Part shown: positions 11,367 to 23,369 of the stretch, in pieces
Numbering within the stretch: position 1 is the first letter of the stretch
Layout: every line of letters starts with the position of its first letter
From: Narthecium ossifragum
Taxonomy: Eukaryota; Streptophyta; Magnoliopsida; Dioscoreales; Nartheciaceae
DNA length: 64,000 bases
NCBI GenBank assembly: GCA_963920575.1
Contig: OY986972.1
Span: forward strand, 1,071,501-1,135,500
Reading direction: 5' to 3'
Position numbers and translations under genes: made by a program
The notes under the pieces: generated by a model
What the model was told of the DNA's origin: nothing
Database searches by the model: none
What the model saw: only the letters and a program-made list of their open reading frames with translations

Positions 11367-12776
11367 TCAACCGCTGCTCTTTGTGCTTGAAAGAAGCTGC
11401 TTAGTATTCATGCTGATCGACGTCGGAGATCCCGAGCTTCTACTCTGGAAACCGGAATCTGCGTCATATGCAGCAATGTAAGTGAACGGATTTGCAGCCT
11501 TGCCAATCTCCATCTCCTTCTCCAACATCTTCACCACCTCGCTCATCGTCGGCCTGGCCTCCGCCCGGTACTGGACACACCAAATTGCCACCTGAAACAT
11601 CCGCTCCGCCTCCTCCCGGTGCTTCTCCTTGACGTTGCAAAAGGACACCAGCTCCTCCATCTTCCCGGCCTCAAACATCTCCCAGGCAAACCTCGGCAGC
11701 CACTCCCGGTTGCCGTCCTCCGAGAAGTCAAGGTTCCTCCTCCAAGAGGCAATCTCGAACAGGAGCATTCCGAAGCTGTAGACGTCGCACTTGTAAGTCA
11801 CCGGCATTGGCAGCCAGAGCTCTGGCGCGTCGTAGCCGGGAGTCCGCTAAGCGTGACGTGAGTCTCCTGCCTACTGCACAGCTTTGCTAGCCGAAGTCGG
11901 CCACCTTCGGCGAGAAATCGAGGAGCATGTTGCCGGGCTTGATATCGTAGTGGATGATCCTCTGAGCGCATTCTTCGTGCAAGTATCGAATTCCTTTGGC
12001 TGTTCCGATGGCGATCTCAAGAAGCTCTCTGTACTTTATCCTGGAATTCTTGTCGAACAAGTGCCGATCCAGTGATGAATTAGGCATGAATTCGTACACC
12101 AATGCCTTAAAGTTAGTTTCGCAGCAGAAGCCATAGAGTTTGACGAGGTTGATGGGATAAGTTCTTCCTATGGTGCCGACTTCAGCCATGAATTGTTCAT
12201 CATCTTTCTTCTCCAAGCTCTGATTGAAGACCTTAACAGCCACTTTCACTCCATTGGTGAACTCTCCTTTGTAGACAATTCCGAACGCTCCAGCGCCTAA
12301 TTTCTCAGAGAAGTTGTTGGTGAATGCTAGCAGATGCTGAACTAGAAACCTCACAGGCTTCTCTTTCAGAACAGTGTCTAGGAACCTCTCTATGGAGGGT
12401 ATGTCAATGCTTGAGTTCAATTCTTGTGGACTGCTTGCAAGAGCTAATGCTAAGGTTTCAGAGCCGGTGGCACTCGTTCCTCTGGTGGCTGTGTCTTTAT
12501 CTCTGAATGTTCTCTTGAAATCCCGAATGCATTTTCGGATCAAAACAGCAACAACGATCAACACCGCACAGGTTACTATGAGGGATGCTGCGAAAAATGG
12601 CAATTTAAAGACAGTTTTTCAGATGTAAAGAAATGTTGCTTCAGTTCTTGTGAGTGGTTTTTCTCAAGAGTTGGGAGTGCTTGCTTACTGACGGCAATCC
12701 CACCAGAGGAAAGCTGACCACCAGATCCTGAGCTTGTGCGGTTGGACGGAGACATACATCTCTGGTCAGTGTCAAG
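11367..12776 (-). CDS. Rust-resistance-kinase-like (LRK10L) receptor kinase, 3' part, frame broken in the activation loop
   Basis: A membrane receptor-like kinase of the Lr10/LRK10L type. Exon 12776-12689 encodes a short Ser/Gly-rich juxtamembrane piece. After an intron (12688-12588) the main exon 12587-11367 begins with a transmembrane helix (SLIVTCAVLIVVAVLI). The kinase has a glycine loop LGAGAFGIVYKG, the catalytic lysine in VAVKVF, a non-RD catalytic loop HYDIKPGNMLLD, VADFG, then PELW, DVYSFGMLLFE and RPTMSEVVKMLE. Two breaks lie about 45 bases apart. A stop directly after DFG (11887-11889) is resolved by one extra T, giving LAKLCSRQETHVTLSG. A second break near 11841-11848 comes before the TPGYDAPELW motif, where a few residues also seem missing. 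The GUB_WAK ectodomain exons were not found upstream. Either a pseudogene or an error-bearing, incompletely assembled gene. Confidence 0.8.
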
Positions 12777-14676
12777 CTGAATTGAAAAGATTAGCAAAAG
12801 AGACTAAGCAACAAGATGAATGAAGAGGAGAAGATCAAATTGTAGAGTTAATTGCTTTATGGTGCATAAAGTTTGAACTGATCCAAGATGGAATCATTTA
12901 TCTCTAATCTCTGTTCTAGAATCAGTATAGATGTTAGTACTGCATACAGAGCAAAGTTTGTTATCTATCTGAGCAAATTATTTTGTTCATCAAAACACAC
13001 CCCAAAATGTTTTCAAGCCCATGTCTTTTCTTGCAGCTTTTGGGCAGTAAACATCAGCTCAATCCTTTGTTGCAGCCTTCTCAGACCAAGATTTTAGCAC
13101 CATAACTTGGTTTATGTCGTCTGATCTATTCAAAGTTAAAGGTGAAATTGTCAGGCTAAGATTGTGCTGCTATAGAATTTTAAGCCCCCAAATTGTAGAT
13201 AAAAGATGGTATCAAACACTATTCATTGGCCTTTTGGATTGAACTCTTGCAAAAATACTCGACCAGAATTCAAATTTAAACATATACTCCCTCCTATGCA
13301 ATATTCAAATTTTAAAGGAAAGGAACATTGTGAATAGCGGTCGATCCGACCTCTACACACTCGCAGTCGATCCGTGCTTCGACCGTTGCATCTACCGTAC
13401 GGCTCGGACAATAAATTGTCCATCCAGGGTCGATGCATGGATCGACCTCAAGCCAAATTTCAATTTTGGCCACGTGAGGAACATTGTCCTTGCCACCTCG
13501 TGGTTGATCCTTGCATCGATCGCAAGTACAGAAACTTCTAAAAAATGAATTTAAATGCTTCCAAATTAAGGGGCAATAAATATTAAACCAATATTGTATC
13601 ATTATATATATATTGGCATCATCAAAATAAGGTCATGATCAACAATAAGTAGGATGCAAATTGAGACAATAATTTTGAGAGGCAAATGTAAAAAAAAAAC
13701 GGTCGAATAATATTGTTGTTACATTCATCTTTTGTTTTTTTTTCCCGCTCGATATCAACCAAAAACATGGCCCATATATTGTATACTTTTTCCTTCTATC
13801 TGAGAAAGCTTCAGGCGTATTTAAGCATCAGCTGTTAGATTGCTACGTTCAGTCTACAAAAATTCATAATTTCTGTCAAAGAGATGATGTGAATAGGACT
13901 GATCTGAAGTTACGTAAAGTAGTATATATGAAGCTTCTTGTTCATTGCTTAACTGACGCACAGATTTTTGAAGGATCTCTCTCTCTTAAGATGGATAATT
14001 TTAATAGGAAATGTTGGATGACCTTTGATACACCCCTAGTTTTATATTGACAAATCAGGCAAAAATGGAAAGAAGCAACAACATTAGACCATAGAAGCAG
14101 CAGCAGCAATAAAAGATGTCATCAACTTACATCTATACGAAATTTAGTTAAGTTAACAAAACAAATAAACTATCATCTATACTATCGAGGTATTCCTCGT
14201 TTGTTTGTTCGAGATGACAGGGAATCGATAAATCATGCTTGATCATGATGTTTTTTTGTTGGCTGCCGCTTTAATCGAGCTAGGTTTCGCTCTCGTCATC
14301 ATTACCTAATTAGTTAGGTAACAGAGTTCTCTGTTACCTAATACCAGACATTGTATCCCTTAATCAATTGCCAAGCGAGAAGTTGTCATCTATCTCCCAA
14401 TTAACCAAATGCCAGTATTTTCCCAATTCTTAAAGAACCAACCATTCTGAAGCATCCTTTTCAACCTACAGAGTTTGAAACATTGAACCCCTCCAATGTT
14501 TCAATGCTTTTCTCTCCACAAGCATACTGTTCTTCTCCAAGTTCCTTCGTATCTCATTGTCTCTCTACTTCTCACATCCTCAAATGCTATATATTCCGAA
14601 GAAAGCTCAATCTCTTACGCCTAGAAGGTTATTCAAAGGGATTACATTAGCTGTAAATTGATCATATTCCTCGTAA
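12777..14676. other. Gene-free stretch with a TCGA-rich segment
   Basis: No ectodomain exon for the kinase gene could be recognised. From about 13320 to 13530 the sequence is dense in GGTCGATC, TCGACC and GCATCGATCG motifs. These resemble the interiors of the solo LTRs at 26229-26962 and 45594-46381, so it may be a decayed fragment of the same group, though no LTR ends were found. The rest is AT-rich. Confidence 0.45.
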
Positions 14677-14989
14677 TAGTTATTTGAAAGTTTGGAATTT
14701 AACCATTGATGGATCCGGGTGGTTTCATGAAGATTTAAATGTTTGCAAGAAAAACTCTACTTTTAGATTTAAAAACATCCCCAGCCCATCATCATTTACA
14801 AAACCTAAACCTATTTAGGATAACCTGCGCGATCCTGTCATCTAGAGTTGGAATTTGATCGCTGGCTCCCTATCTCCTACCTCGATTTTGAGTTCGCGAG
14901 AAGGACGTCTTCTTATATAGCTAGAAATGGAGCTGTAGCGGGAGCATTACCTCACATCGAGGAGGAAGAAGCGAGGAGAGGTTGGAGAT
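14677..14989 (+). repeat. 313-bp promoter/5' leader duplicate (copy 2)
   Basis: Second copy of the block at 3568-3880. It contains a TATA-like TTCTTATATAGC near 14908-14919 and runs directly into the start codon of the DUF506 fragment at 15000, which identifies the duplicated block as a gene promoter and leader. Confidence 0.85.
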
Positions 14990-14999
14990 CTCTTGGAGG

Positions 15000-15221
15000 A
15001 TGTCGTTCCAGATGAAGATCCAGCCGGTGGACGCAAAGGGGGCGGCGTGGTGCGCCAATCCCGTGAAGCTTGGGACAGCGAAGTCGCGCCTGAAGCGGCT
15101 CTTCGAGCGCCAGTTCCACGGCGTGCTAAGGACTTCGTCGGCGGAGAAGCTCACCGGCGCCGCGCCAGGGGAGAAGGAGCGAGAGGATTTGGGCGCTGGG
15201 GAGAAAGAGCGCGATATCTAA
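15000..15221 (+). pseudogene. N-terminal fragment of a DUF506 (PDDEXK_6) family gene
   Basis: The reading starts MSFQMKIQPVDA and continues with KSRLKRLFERQFHGVLRTSS, then AEK. This is the highly conserved N-terminus of plant DUF506 proteins, which belong to the PD-(D/E)XK nuclease-like superfamily and have no well-settled role. Similarity fades after about 60 residues and the frame stops at 15219-15221, whereas full family members have roughly 250-400 residues and a conserved nuclease-like core. Together with the upstream promoter and leader it looks like the 5' end of a gene moved or left behind by rearrangement. Unlikely to make a functional protein. Confidence 0.75.
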
Positions 15222-15407
15222 TTTGTTACGGAACCGCTGATATCCAACCATTGGATTCATCAAACCACGATGATCAAAGACTCCCCACCGTTGGATATAA
15301 AAGGCGAAGGTTAATTTATAAATTAACCATTGTCTCATATACAAGAGACTAGGTGGACCCGTGCTCAGTCACCCACCCCTTCTCTCTCTCCTCTCTCTCG
15401 CTCTCTT

Positions 15408-16271
15408 CAGGGCCGGCCGGCCCAATCAATTTTTAGGCCCAGGTAAATAAATCAAATGAGTCCTTTAAGTATTTACTAATCATAATTAATAAGAAAATTA
15501 AATTAATTAAATATGATAAACTTATTTAAAAATTATCATTTTAACTTTTTGGACTACGAAAATACTGATTAAATTTTTATATTCAAGTTAAGCTAATATA
15601 TTTTTTTTAATAGATAACATAGCTAATCCATTTAATCTTTCTTATGACATGATTGATCGCAAGTATGATTTTATTAGCTTATTTTGAAAAACTTCTTTCT
15701 GCAGAAACAATCGTTACATGTATTATCAATAATATTCTTTACCTGATAGAAGTATTCGGAAAACAATCTAGTCTTTTGATATAGTTTAAGATTTGAATTG
15801 GATTGTTATTTTCTTATGTCAAAACTTCTTTCAAAAGGTTTAGTTCATGATATAAATCCAAGCCATCAATAATCAAGTTATAAATTAAGTAGAGGACAAA
15901 ATTTATGGACACATGTCCATATCAAGTCCCAAGAATTTTTTTGCCAACCGTACATGCATTTTTCAAATTCCAAGTGTGGTAACTAAGGGGGCTTTTAATG
16001 GGGCCGAACAGTTATCTTTACCTTAATTAGAAGGTTTTGGGGCCTAACAGTTAGGTTAGAAACCTAACAAAACATGAATTTAATAACTTGACTTTTTTAA
16101 TACATATATAGGCCTTAGATTCTTAATTAACAATAAAACATGGATTCAATAACTTAGATTTTTTAATATATATAAATCCAAATTTCTTAATAAATATATA
16201 ACTTGGGGGCCCACTTTCAAGTGGGGGCCCTAGGCAGCCGCCTAAGCTGCCTAAGGGTTGCGCCGGCCCTG
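15408..16271. mobile_element. Non-autonomous hAT element with 8-bp target duplication
   Basis: The ends are inverted: CAGGGCCGGCCGG on the left and CAGGGCCGGCGCAA read inward from the right. The flanks GCTCTCTT (15400-15407) and CCTCTCTT (16272-16279) match at 7 of 8 bases, the target length of hAT elements. The 864-bp interior is AT-rich without transposase coding. Confidence 0.85.
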
Positions 16272-16279
16272 CCTCTCTT

Positions 16280-17642
16280 ACACCATTTTATACGACACAT
16301 CAGAAATTTGTTATGACGTGACATATGACTCAGCAGATTGGGTGTCCCCCACACAATCCTCTCTCTATTTATTTGATTATAACCTTATGTCACGTGTGAA
16401 TACCATACGTGCATGGTTTTATGACTCATATATCACGTCATAAAAGCTAATCTTATATAATAGATTAACACTTCCGTCTTTTTGCTATATCAAAAGTTTA
16501 ATTAGAACAAACAAATTCATATGGACGTGGAGGAGCCATTTGCAATGTAAAATAATTAGGATTTATTTAACTTTTCAAACAAAATGAACAGTGTTAAAGA
16601 TAAGGGTATTTGCAATAAAAGCAAATAACCCCGCTATGCAATATCGACAAGATAGGAGGTATGTGTCAAAAAGCATAAGTTGAGGAGCTATTTGCCCAAA
16701 AATACCAAGGAATAAATAAAATACCCCTTGGGAGACCCTTGATGCTGGAAAAAAATAAAAAATATGATCCCATTCACAATTATAGATATACCAAGTTGGT
16801 TTCCAAGTGGAATTTTTTTAGGTGGATAAGGTTAGTTGAACAGTGTTGCTATCTTTAGCAAGTAGCATCACAATCGCACTATAAAATATTTGTAGAAATT
16901 GATTGATGGAAACTCTAATGGCTCCACTGCTGACACATCATCACCGAATTAATCAATAGTTCTTTTAAATTAATTAAAAATACACTAAAGTCACGAGTCG
17001 CATCATAAATGCTGAACTTAAACTCATGACCTCCAGATTAGAAACGCCACATAGAAAGTTAGATGGAGAGTTATGGTTCTCAATAAATGGTGAAGAAAAT
17101 TAGGCATTTTTAGAGAACCATTTTTTACAAAATCATGTTTACTTTATTTTTTTTTGGGAATTTAAGAAATGGAAATTTCAGAAAAGATTTTTTTTATGGT
17201 TTTCTCACGTGACAAGAAAAATGAAAAGTAAAGTGTTACTTATTAGTGTCTCTTTGAATAAAACCGATATAAAATTTAAAAATATAATAGAAAGCATGAG
17301 AGTTTCATAAACTATTCTTTTTCTCTCTTTCTCCCATGAAACATCAAATGGCCACGACATAACAAGACTGGTGCATTATTGCGACTGTTAGGCTAGATAA
17401 ATATATAAACTCGTCTTTACTCATCAGTTTAAGTTTTTGAGATAAGTGACTAGAGCTCTCTCATGATACACATCGGAGGTCATGAGTTTGAATCGCTAGT
17501 CTTGTTAGATTTTCATCTTACGGTTGAGATTAAAAGTGTTTTTTTTTTCCTTTTTATTTTTCTTTAGCAAGAGTGTGTATTAATCTCAACCGTTCGATCT
17601 TTGAATGACCGCTGAGATCAACTATCGCATGGGCAAATCTAT
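16280..17642. other. Gene-free stretch with two SINE-like B-box fragments
   Basis: No gene is visible. A motif close to a tRNA B box followed by a short tail (GGAGGTCATGAGTTTGAATC) occurs near 17475-17500, and a related one in the opposite orientation near 17015-17035. These may be remnants of tRNA-derived SINEs; neither has clear ends. Confidence 0.35.
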
Positions 17643-17980
17643 TAAAAGTGTTTGGTTGCCTGCATCTGATGCAGTATTATGGTCCAAACTTATGTTTGAT
17701 TGATCAGATGCAGTTGATGCAAAAAGGTGGTTTCATATAGCATCAGATGATGCAACAAAATTGGCTACATCAACTGATGCAGTACCAGTTGATGCATCAC
17801 ATACCAACCAAACAGAAAACGAAGGATTGGATTGAATAAAACAGTTGTATCAACTTATACAATACATACCAACCAAATAGAAAACGAACTAATACAATAT
17901 CAACTGATACAAACAACCAAACATTTATTTCTATATCAACCGATACAGTATCAACTTACGTAAATAACCAAACGACTCCT
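17643..17980. mobile_element. MITE candidate with internal TGATGCA-type repeats
   Basis: The segment begins AAAAGTGTTTGGTTG and ends AATAACCAAACGACTCCT, giving inverted GTTTGGTT termini like the other MITEs of this window. Inside, TGATGCAGT and related words recur many times. A target duplication could not be fixed, so the exact ends are uncertain. Confidence 0.5.
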
Positions 17981-18374
17981 GAACCTCCTTCTGGTGGTGG
18001 GCATAAGGTGCAAGACGCTGTAGTTAGTTCGGCAGTCATAAATCCCAATTGGTGGGACCCTAATTGACTAGTCAACATCCAGATTGAATCCCATACCAAC
18101 CCATTCACATGCTACTTAATCTCGCCTTAAATCTCATGGGCCCCATTTTATTGGCATTGGTCGTAACACGTACGCAACAACAAGCAACCACTAAAAAGTG
18201 CCAATTAGTTAGACATAACCATCTCCATTAATTCATCAATCAGGTTTCTAGGTCACTTGACCCAATTTAGCTCAAATCCCACTGGAAATGGTCGAATCAA
18301 CTTGACTCGAATAAACTTGGCCAAAACCAACTTCAAGCCTGTGTCTCGACCAGATTGGCCCTACCGCAATCAAG

Positions 18375-19168
18375 TAGGGTTGTTATTGGAGCCGAGCTGA
18401 ACTCAAAGGGCATGTTTGGTTCCGTGCATCATGGCGCACCATGATGCACCAATCCCCTGTATTGGTTCGCAGGGTGCATCACGCGATGCATCCTGATACT
18501 CCGATCCATCGTTTGGTTCGTACGGCACATCGCGCGATGCATGCATCACACGATTCATTTTCAGCTGATTTCGTGTATCATATGTCATACGATTCACCCT
18601 CGCGCGAGCTTTCACCGGCGAACCCGACACTGACCCAAAAGCAAACCAAACATAATATAATAAAATTTTAATATATATATTCATAGCATTATATCAATAA
18701 TATATATATCATTGAAATTAAAATAATATAATATTTCAATATATATATATATTAAATTTTAACTTTATTGCATCATTATGTGAAAAATTATACGAGTAAT
18801 ATATAATATATATTATTTTAATATAAATATTATATAAATAATGTTGCATCATATGATTCCAAAGGCAAACCAAACACCAGCATTAAATGGTCTATGCATG
18901 CATCCCACGATCAGAGTGCACCAACGATTTGTGTAACCAAACGCCCCCAAAGTGTTCAAGCTCAGCTCAAGTTAGGCTCGAGCTCGAGCTCAATTCAAGC
19001 TTTGGGATCGAGCTCAAACAGTGTATGTTATGCTCGAGTTCAACTCGCGAGCTTCCAAGTCGAGTCTAAGAATGGTCAAGTTCAAACTCGATGAACTTAG
19101 CAAATTTGAGCCAAACTTAATCTAATTCGAGCCCAAACTATTCGATTAAAGCTCGAATTACATCCCTA
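18375..19168. mobile_element. hAT-like element split by a PIF/Harbinger MITE
   Basis: The left end TAGGGTTGTTATTGGAGC and the right end read inward (TAGGGATGTAATTCGAGC) are inverted repeats. The interior is rich in GAGCTCGAGCTC-type words. A different MITE (18408-18948) sits inside near the left end, so only about 250 bp belong to the outer element. No clear 8-bp target duplication remains. Confidence 0.6.
18408..18948. mobile_element. PIF/Harbinger-type MITE (ATGATGCA-rich family), nested
   Basis: Ends GGGCATGTTTGGTT and, read inward from the right, GGGGGCGTTTGGTT, flanked by AAA on both sides (18405-18407 and 18949-18951), a three-base duplication as made by this superfamily. The interior shares TGCATCATATGATT and TTGCATCATTATGTGAAAA words with the larger element at 41694-43166, so both are one family. 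It lies inside the element at 18375-19168. Confidence 0.75.
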
Positions 19169-19322
19169 CGTACCCTGCCATCAAGCTTGCCATCTACTCG
19201 AGGCAAGACTACTCCAAATTAATGTGTAGATCAGGGTTGTCAATGTTTTTTCCTTCTCTTACTTATGTTCTTCTTATGTATATGCCCTGAAGCTTGTAAT
19301 GAGAGAGTGGATAGGTCACTAA

Positions 19323-19714
19323 GGTGTCGTTTGATTGCGGGGTTAGCAATTCTGGGATTGGAGAGAATAGGGATTGGTATGTTGGGATAAGTAGTAGGAT
19401 ATGTGTGGTATTTGATTGAAATGTAGTGATAAAGTAATAATGTTTGGTTGAAAAATGAGAATAAAATTGATGTGATTGGTTGAAAAGTAGGGATAATGAA
19501 GTAATGATTGGTTGAAAAGTGAAAAAGTATGGATAAAGTTGATGTGATTGGTTGAAAAGAAGAGAAATGATAGTAATGATTGGTTGAAAAATAGGGATAA
19601 AGTGGGGATAAAAATGAAAATAAAGGTGGGGATTAGAAAGTGTTTGACTGTAATACCGAGATAAATTGGGTTTAATCGAAACAATGATTCCTTATTCCCA
19701 GACCAAATAAGGTC
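19323..19714. mobile_element. Tourist-like MITE with TAA duplication
   Basis: The 392-bp element is flanked by TAA (19320-19322 and 19715-19717) and has inverted ends GGTGTCGTTTGATTG and GACCTTATTTGGTC. The interior repeats TGATTGGTTGAAAA. A close relative lies at 48750-50314. The 113-aa minus-strand ORF over it is only this repeat read as protein. Confidence 0.8.
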
Positions 19715-20068
19715 TAAATGATACGGGGCAAGTAGCTCTTATTTTGAGTGGTCCTTGAGGCAAGAGGTGTGCATCATATAATTAAGGGCTTTAATTGGGG
19801 CACCCAAATAGGTGGCATTCAGGGGGCTAGCCAACCTTCCCTCTCTCCCTCACTCTTCTCCGCTCTCTCGTCTTCATTCTACCTATCTCTCTCCTCTTAT
19901 GCGTGTACACAAAACATTTCTCTATAATTAATTGAGTTCAAGTTCCAGCTTATGTATGGACTAACTCATAACTCATCCAAAAAAAAAATAAAAAATAAAA
20001 AATATTTTTAATGTCCAACCTTGTATATAAATGCACATAACCTTCCTCATCCATGCCGTCCTAATAGT

Positions 20069-20114
<46 letters not shown>
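20069..20114 (+). repeat. (GA)n microsatellite in the 5' leader of the CASP-like gene
   Basis: About 23 GA units end one base before the ATG at 20116. GA/CT runs are common in plant leaders and core promoters; the position directly at the start codon is notable. Confidence 0.95.
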
Positions 20115-20115
<1 letters not shown>

Positions 20116-20118
<3 letters not shown>

Positions 20119-22048
20119 GGGAGCAGGGTTCTGAATGGTGAAGGAGTTCTAAGGTTGGTGGCAATGGTGTTGGCCACTGCCACAGCTCTAATTGTGGGTT
20201 TGGATGCCCAGACCAAGAATGTCTTCTTTGTCGAGAGGACAGCCACTGTCAAGGACCTGCAAGCCCTCTGGTAACCCTTTTTCTTCTTTCTTCTTCTTTC
20301 TTGTTTAAAAACTGAGTCCTTTTTTATCCTTGCTTAGGATTCCTAAAGGGACTAAGGAAATTGATGGTCTTCTTGTGTTGATTGATCATTGATTCTTAGG
20401 GTTTTGACGATCATGGCGTCGGTCGCCGCCGGGTACCAGCTCATCCAGTTCTGCAGGTGCTTGGCCATGAATTTGCTTCAGAAAGATCTCTCTGGATGTG
20501 GGAAAATGTTCTTATGGGCTTGCCTCTTTTTAGACCAGGTAAAACTTACTTCTTTTGGTAGATTATCTTTACCTAGCTAGCTAGATGCTGTTAATCACAA
20601 GATGATGTTAAATAATCCTGGCTGGAGTGACACATATATATATAAAGAAGAACATGATTTCTTAGGCTTGTTTGTTTGGTCATGTTTAGTATTACTGCCA
20701 TATAACTGACCTACACATGATCAAACAAAAGAGATATGAGCGATCTAAAAGTTGATGGTATTTTTTTTTTACTGATACAAATTATGAGGAAAACCTTTTT
20801 TTGTAAGATTTCTGAATTGAATGATGTATTCTTGAGAATGATAGAGCATAAGAAACTATAGTAATTTACTTATTAGTGACACTCCATGTTACTGCTTTCT
20901 ATGTATTAGTGCCATTTTTTATATTTGTTTTGCATGTTAGTGATATTTTTTTATCAATAAGATGAAATTACCCTCACTCGTTGAGCAACGTCATTCATAA
21001 TATGTTTATTAAGATAATAGTTACGTAACGAGTAAATAAAGTTGCGTAATAAACATATGAAATTACGTAATAAGTGAAGGAAGCTGCACAATAAGTGCAT
21101 GAAGTTGCTAAAAAGTGAGAAGCTACGTAAGTGAAAAGTAATTTTATCATATCAATTTAATTAAAAGTGCCACTGATACGCAGAAGGCAACATGAAGTAC
21201 CACATATATCCAATTTACTCAGAGAAACTATCCTTTCAACTTGCCATTTATTACACCACCCACCTTTAGTAAATCTTCAGTATATCTTTGATAGTAAAAC
21301 CAATCTTATCCTATCCATGCCTATCATCACCTTTACTACCACATGCTACACACACTGGATCCGGCTTTTCTTATACATGTTTTTGGTTGCCATCAACCTT
21401 ATAAAAGGCCGATGATTGATAAGTTTTCATCTAAGGGTTGAAATACTTTCAATCCAAGGGTAGAGAATAATCATGATCAAAAATTGAAAACCGTGTCAGG
21501 GGCACGGGAATCTACTCTGGTTGTTGAATGTTATATATATCATATGTCTATATCAATATTGAAAGAACTCCCAGTTGTCAGCTCTTAATTAATAATTAAT
21601 CATGAACATATGTGTCTGAAAGGTTTCTTATTATTGCCTGGGACGTCCGGTTCATTAATTTATAGTTGGTCGTTGGACCCAACCACACAGCTTTTATTGC
21701 ATATGGGTTGGGTCTGGATGTAGCCTTTTGCTACAGTGGTCTATATGGGTAATTACTCTAATGACAAGTATATTGAAAATGGTGCAGGGAACAACATACC
21801 TTATGTTCGCCATGACAATGGCCGCTACACAAGCTTCAATAGTGGGTTTGGTGGGAGTTAAAGCCTTCCAGTGGAGCAAGGTCTGCAACATCTACTCCAG
21901 GTTTTGTAACCAGGTCGGCGGCGGCCTCTTCTGCGGCCTTGCCGCTTCGCTCGCCATGGCCGTTGTGTCATCGATCTCCGCTCACCGCCTCTTTCGGCTC
22001 TACCCCCAGAAAATACAGCAGCAGTCCTCCCCCGAGAGCCACCGGTGA
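20116..22048 (+). CDS. CASP-like membrane protein (CASPL2 type)
   Basis: A small four-helix membrane protein of the Casparian strip membrane domain protein-like (UPF0497) family; CASP relatives form plasma-membrane scaffolds that guide local wall modification. Three exons join in frame: 20116-20270, 20400-20538 and 21788-22048, all with GT-AG introns (129 and 1249 nt), giving 184 residues, the usual family length. The first helix is LVAMVLATATALIVGL, followed by the family motif DAQTKNVFF and VKDLQALW. Helix two is in exon 2 (IMASVAAGYQLIQF). The exon 2/3 join yields FLDQ-GTTYLMFAM (helix three), and WSKVCNIYSRFCNQV precedes helix four. Family features LDQ, CNIYSRFC and the C-terminal HRLFRLY indicate the CASPL2 subgroup. 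The coding sequence is intact. Confidence 0.92.
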
Positions 22049-22788
22049 ATCCTATATTTTAGCTGTCTGTCTAGCTACAATCAACATCTTGGGATCAGCT
22101 AATTAATGGCATGCTGTGCTCATATATTGTATGGAATTAGAGTGCGGTTTGTCTATCTTCAACTAGCTAGCTAGCTTGCTTGCTGCATGGTCATTCGATC
22201 TATATGGTTATCTTGAATCAGAACCATGGCCGTACGTGATAGAATCAAACCAGCTTTTGGATAGGAAAGATGAATCTGAGATTCAATGCAAGTTTGATTG
22301 CAAATTTAAATGATCTTGTTAAACAAGGGTGATATGAAAATGTTTGGTTCACTGCTCTGAGTTCATTGCTGCTTCACATGATATATATATAGCTACTTCA
22401 ACATGTCACCGGATGCAACATCAAACGATTAGAATTGTATCATATTAGCTTTTAGCAATCAAAAAATTGGTCTCCGTTTATGTGTTATACACTATTGTTT
22501 AACACGCTATCTATTATATGAACTCCAATAGCTGCACAAAAAATCGTCCCGTATCTCAAAGAGCTAAAGTTTACATAATTATGTATTAAAAGCCTAAAAT
22601 AGTTGATTAATAAGCTAATTTAATAGTACCATCATTGGCTTCAAATCATGATAACATCAACCCTGAACCAATCTAATAGTAAAAGCCTCCAAAATTAAGC
22701 AATTTATGCCAGGGGAAGTTTGACTAATCTATAATGGCCATTAAGAACCGATCTGACCACAAAATTAGACCTTTTTGCTCCTTCCAAA
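22049..22788. other. Gene-free stretch (CASP-like 3' flank)
   Basis: AT-rich DNA downstream of the CASP-like gene. I see no gene; it ends at the target duplication of the Mutator-like element. Confidence 0.6.
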
Positions 22789-23369
22789 GGGTTAATTGCC
22801 TAGAAGGCCCCCCAGTCATCCATTTTAGCAGACCGAGACCCCATCTCTAATATTTTGCAGATTTGGTCCCCAAATCACCAAAATCCCAAATTTACCCTTT
22901 GATTCCCCTTAGCATTAATGGCCATGGATGGGACATGGTAGACAAAAAGTCTTGCTGAGGGGAAGGCATTTCGAGAGCATATGGTAATGGCCACGTGGCG
23001 TGTTTTCATTCGTCCATGTAAGATTTAAAATAAAAAAAAAACGTTCCGTCGACATGAGAGGAGAGGCTGTCTCTTACTCATGCCTTCTCCTCCTTCCTGC
23101 CAGTAGAAGCTTCTCCCCGCCAAAATTCTCATGGTCATCTCCTTCCCATGGTCATCTCTTTCTCCCCTTCACCTGCTTCACCTGCTTCACTTGCATCCTT
23201 GCATGACATTCTTCTCTCTTGGAGATAGATGTGTTCTTCCTTGGAGGAAGACATGGATGTGGAGATGAGAAGCATTGAGCTGCATCTCCACTACAATGGG
23301 CAGGTCGACGCCGTTCATCCTTCCTTCGGCATGTCGACCATAGTAGGGGATGTCCACCAAAGTTTTGTG

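Noticed and set aside
19343..19684. 113-codon minus-strand ORF rich in F, I, P
   Set aside because: It is the repeat TTGGTTGAAAA of a Tourist-like MITE read as protein.
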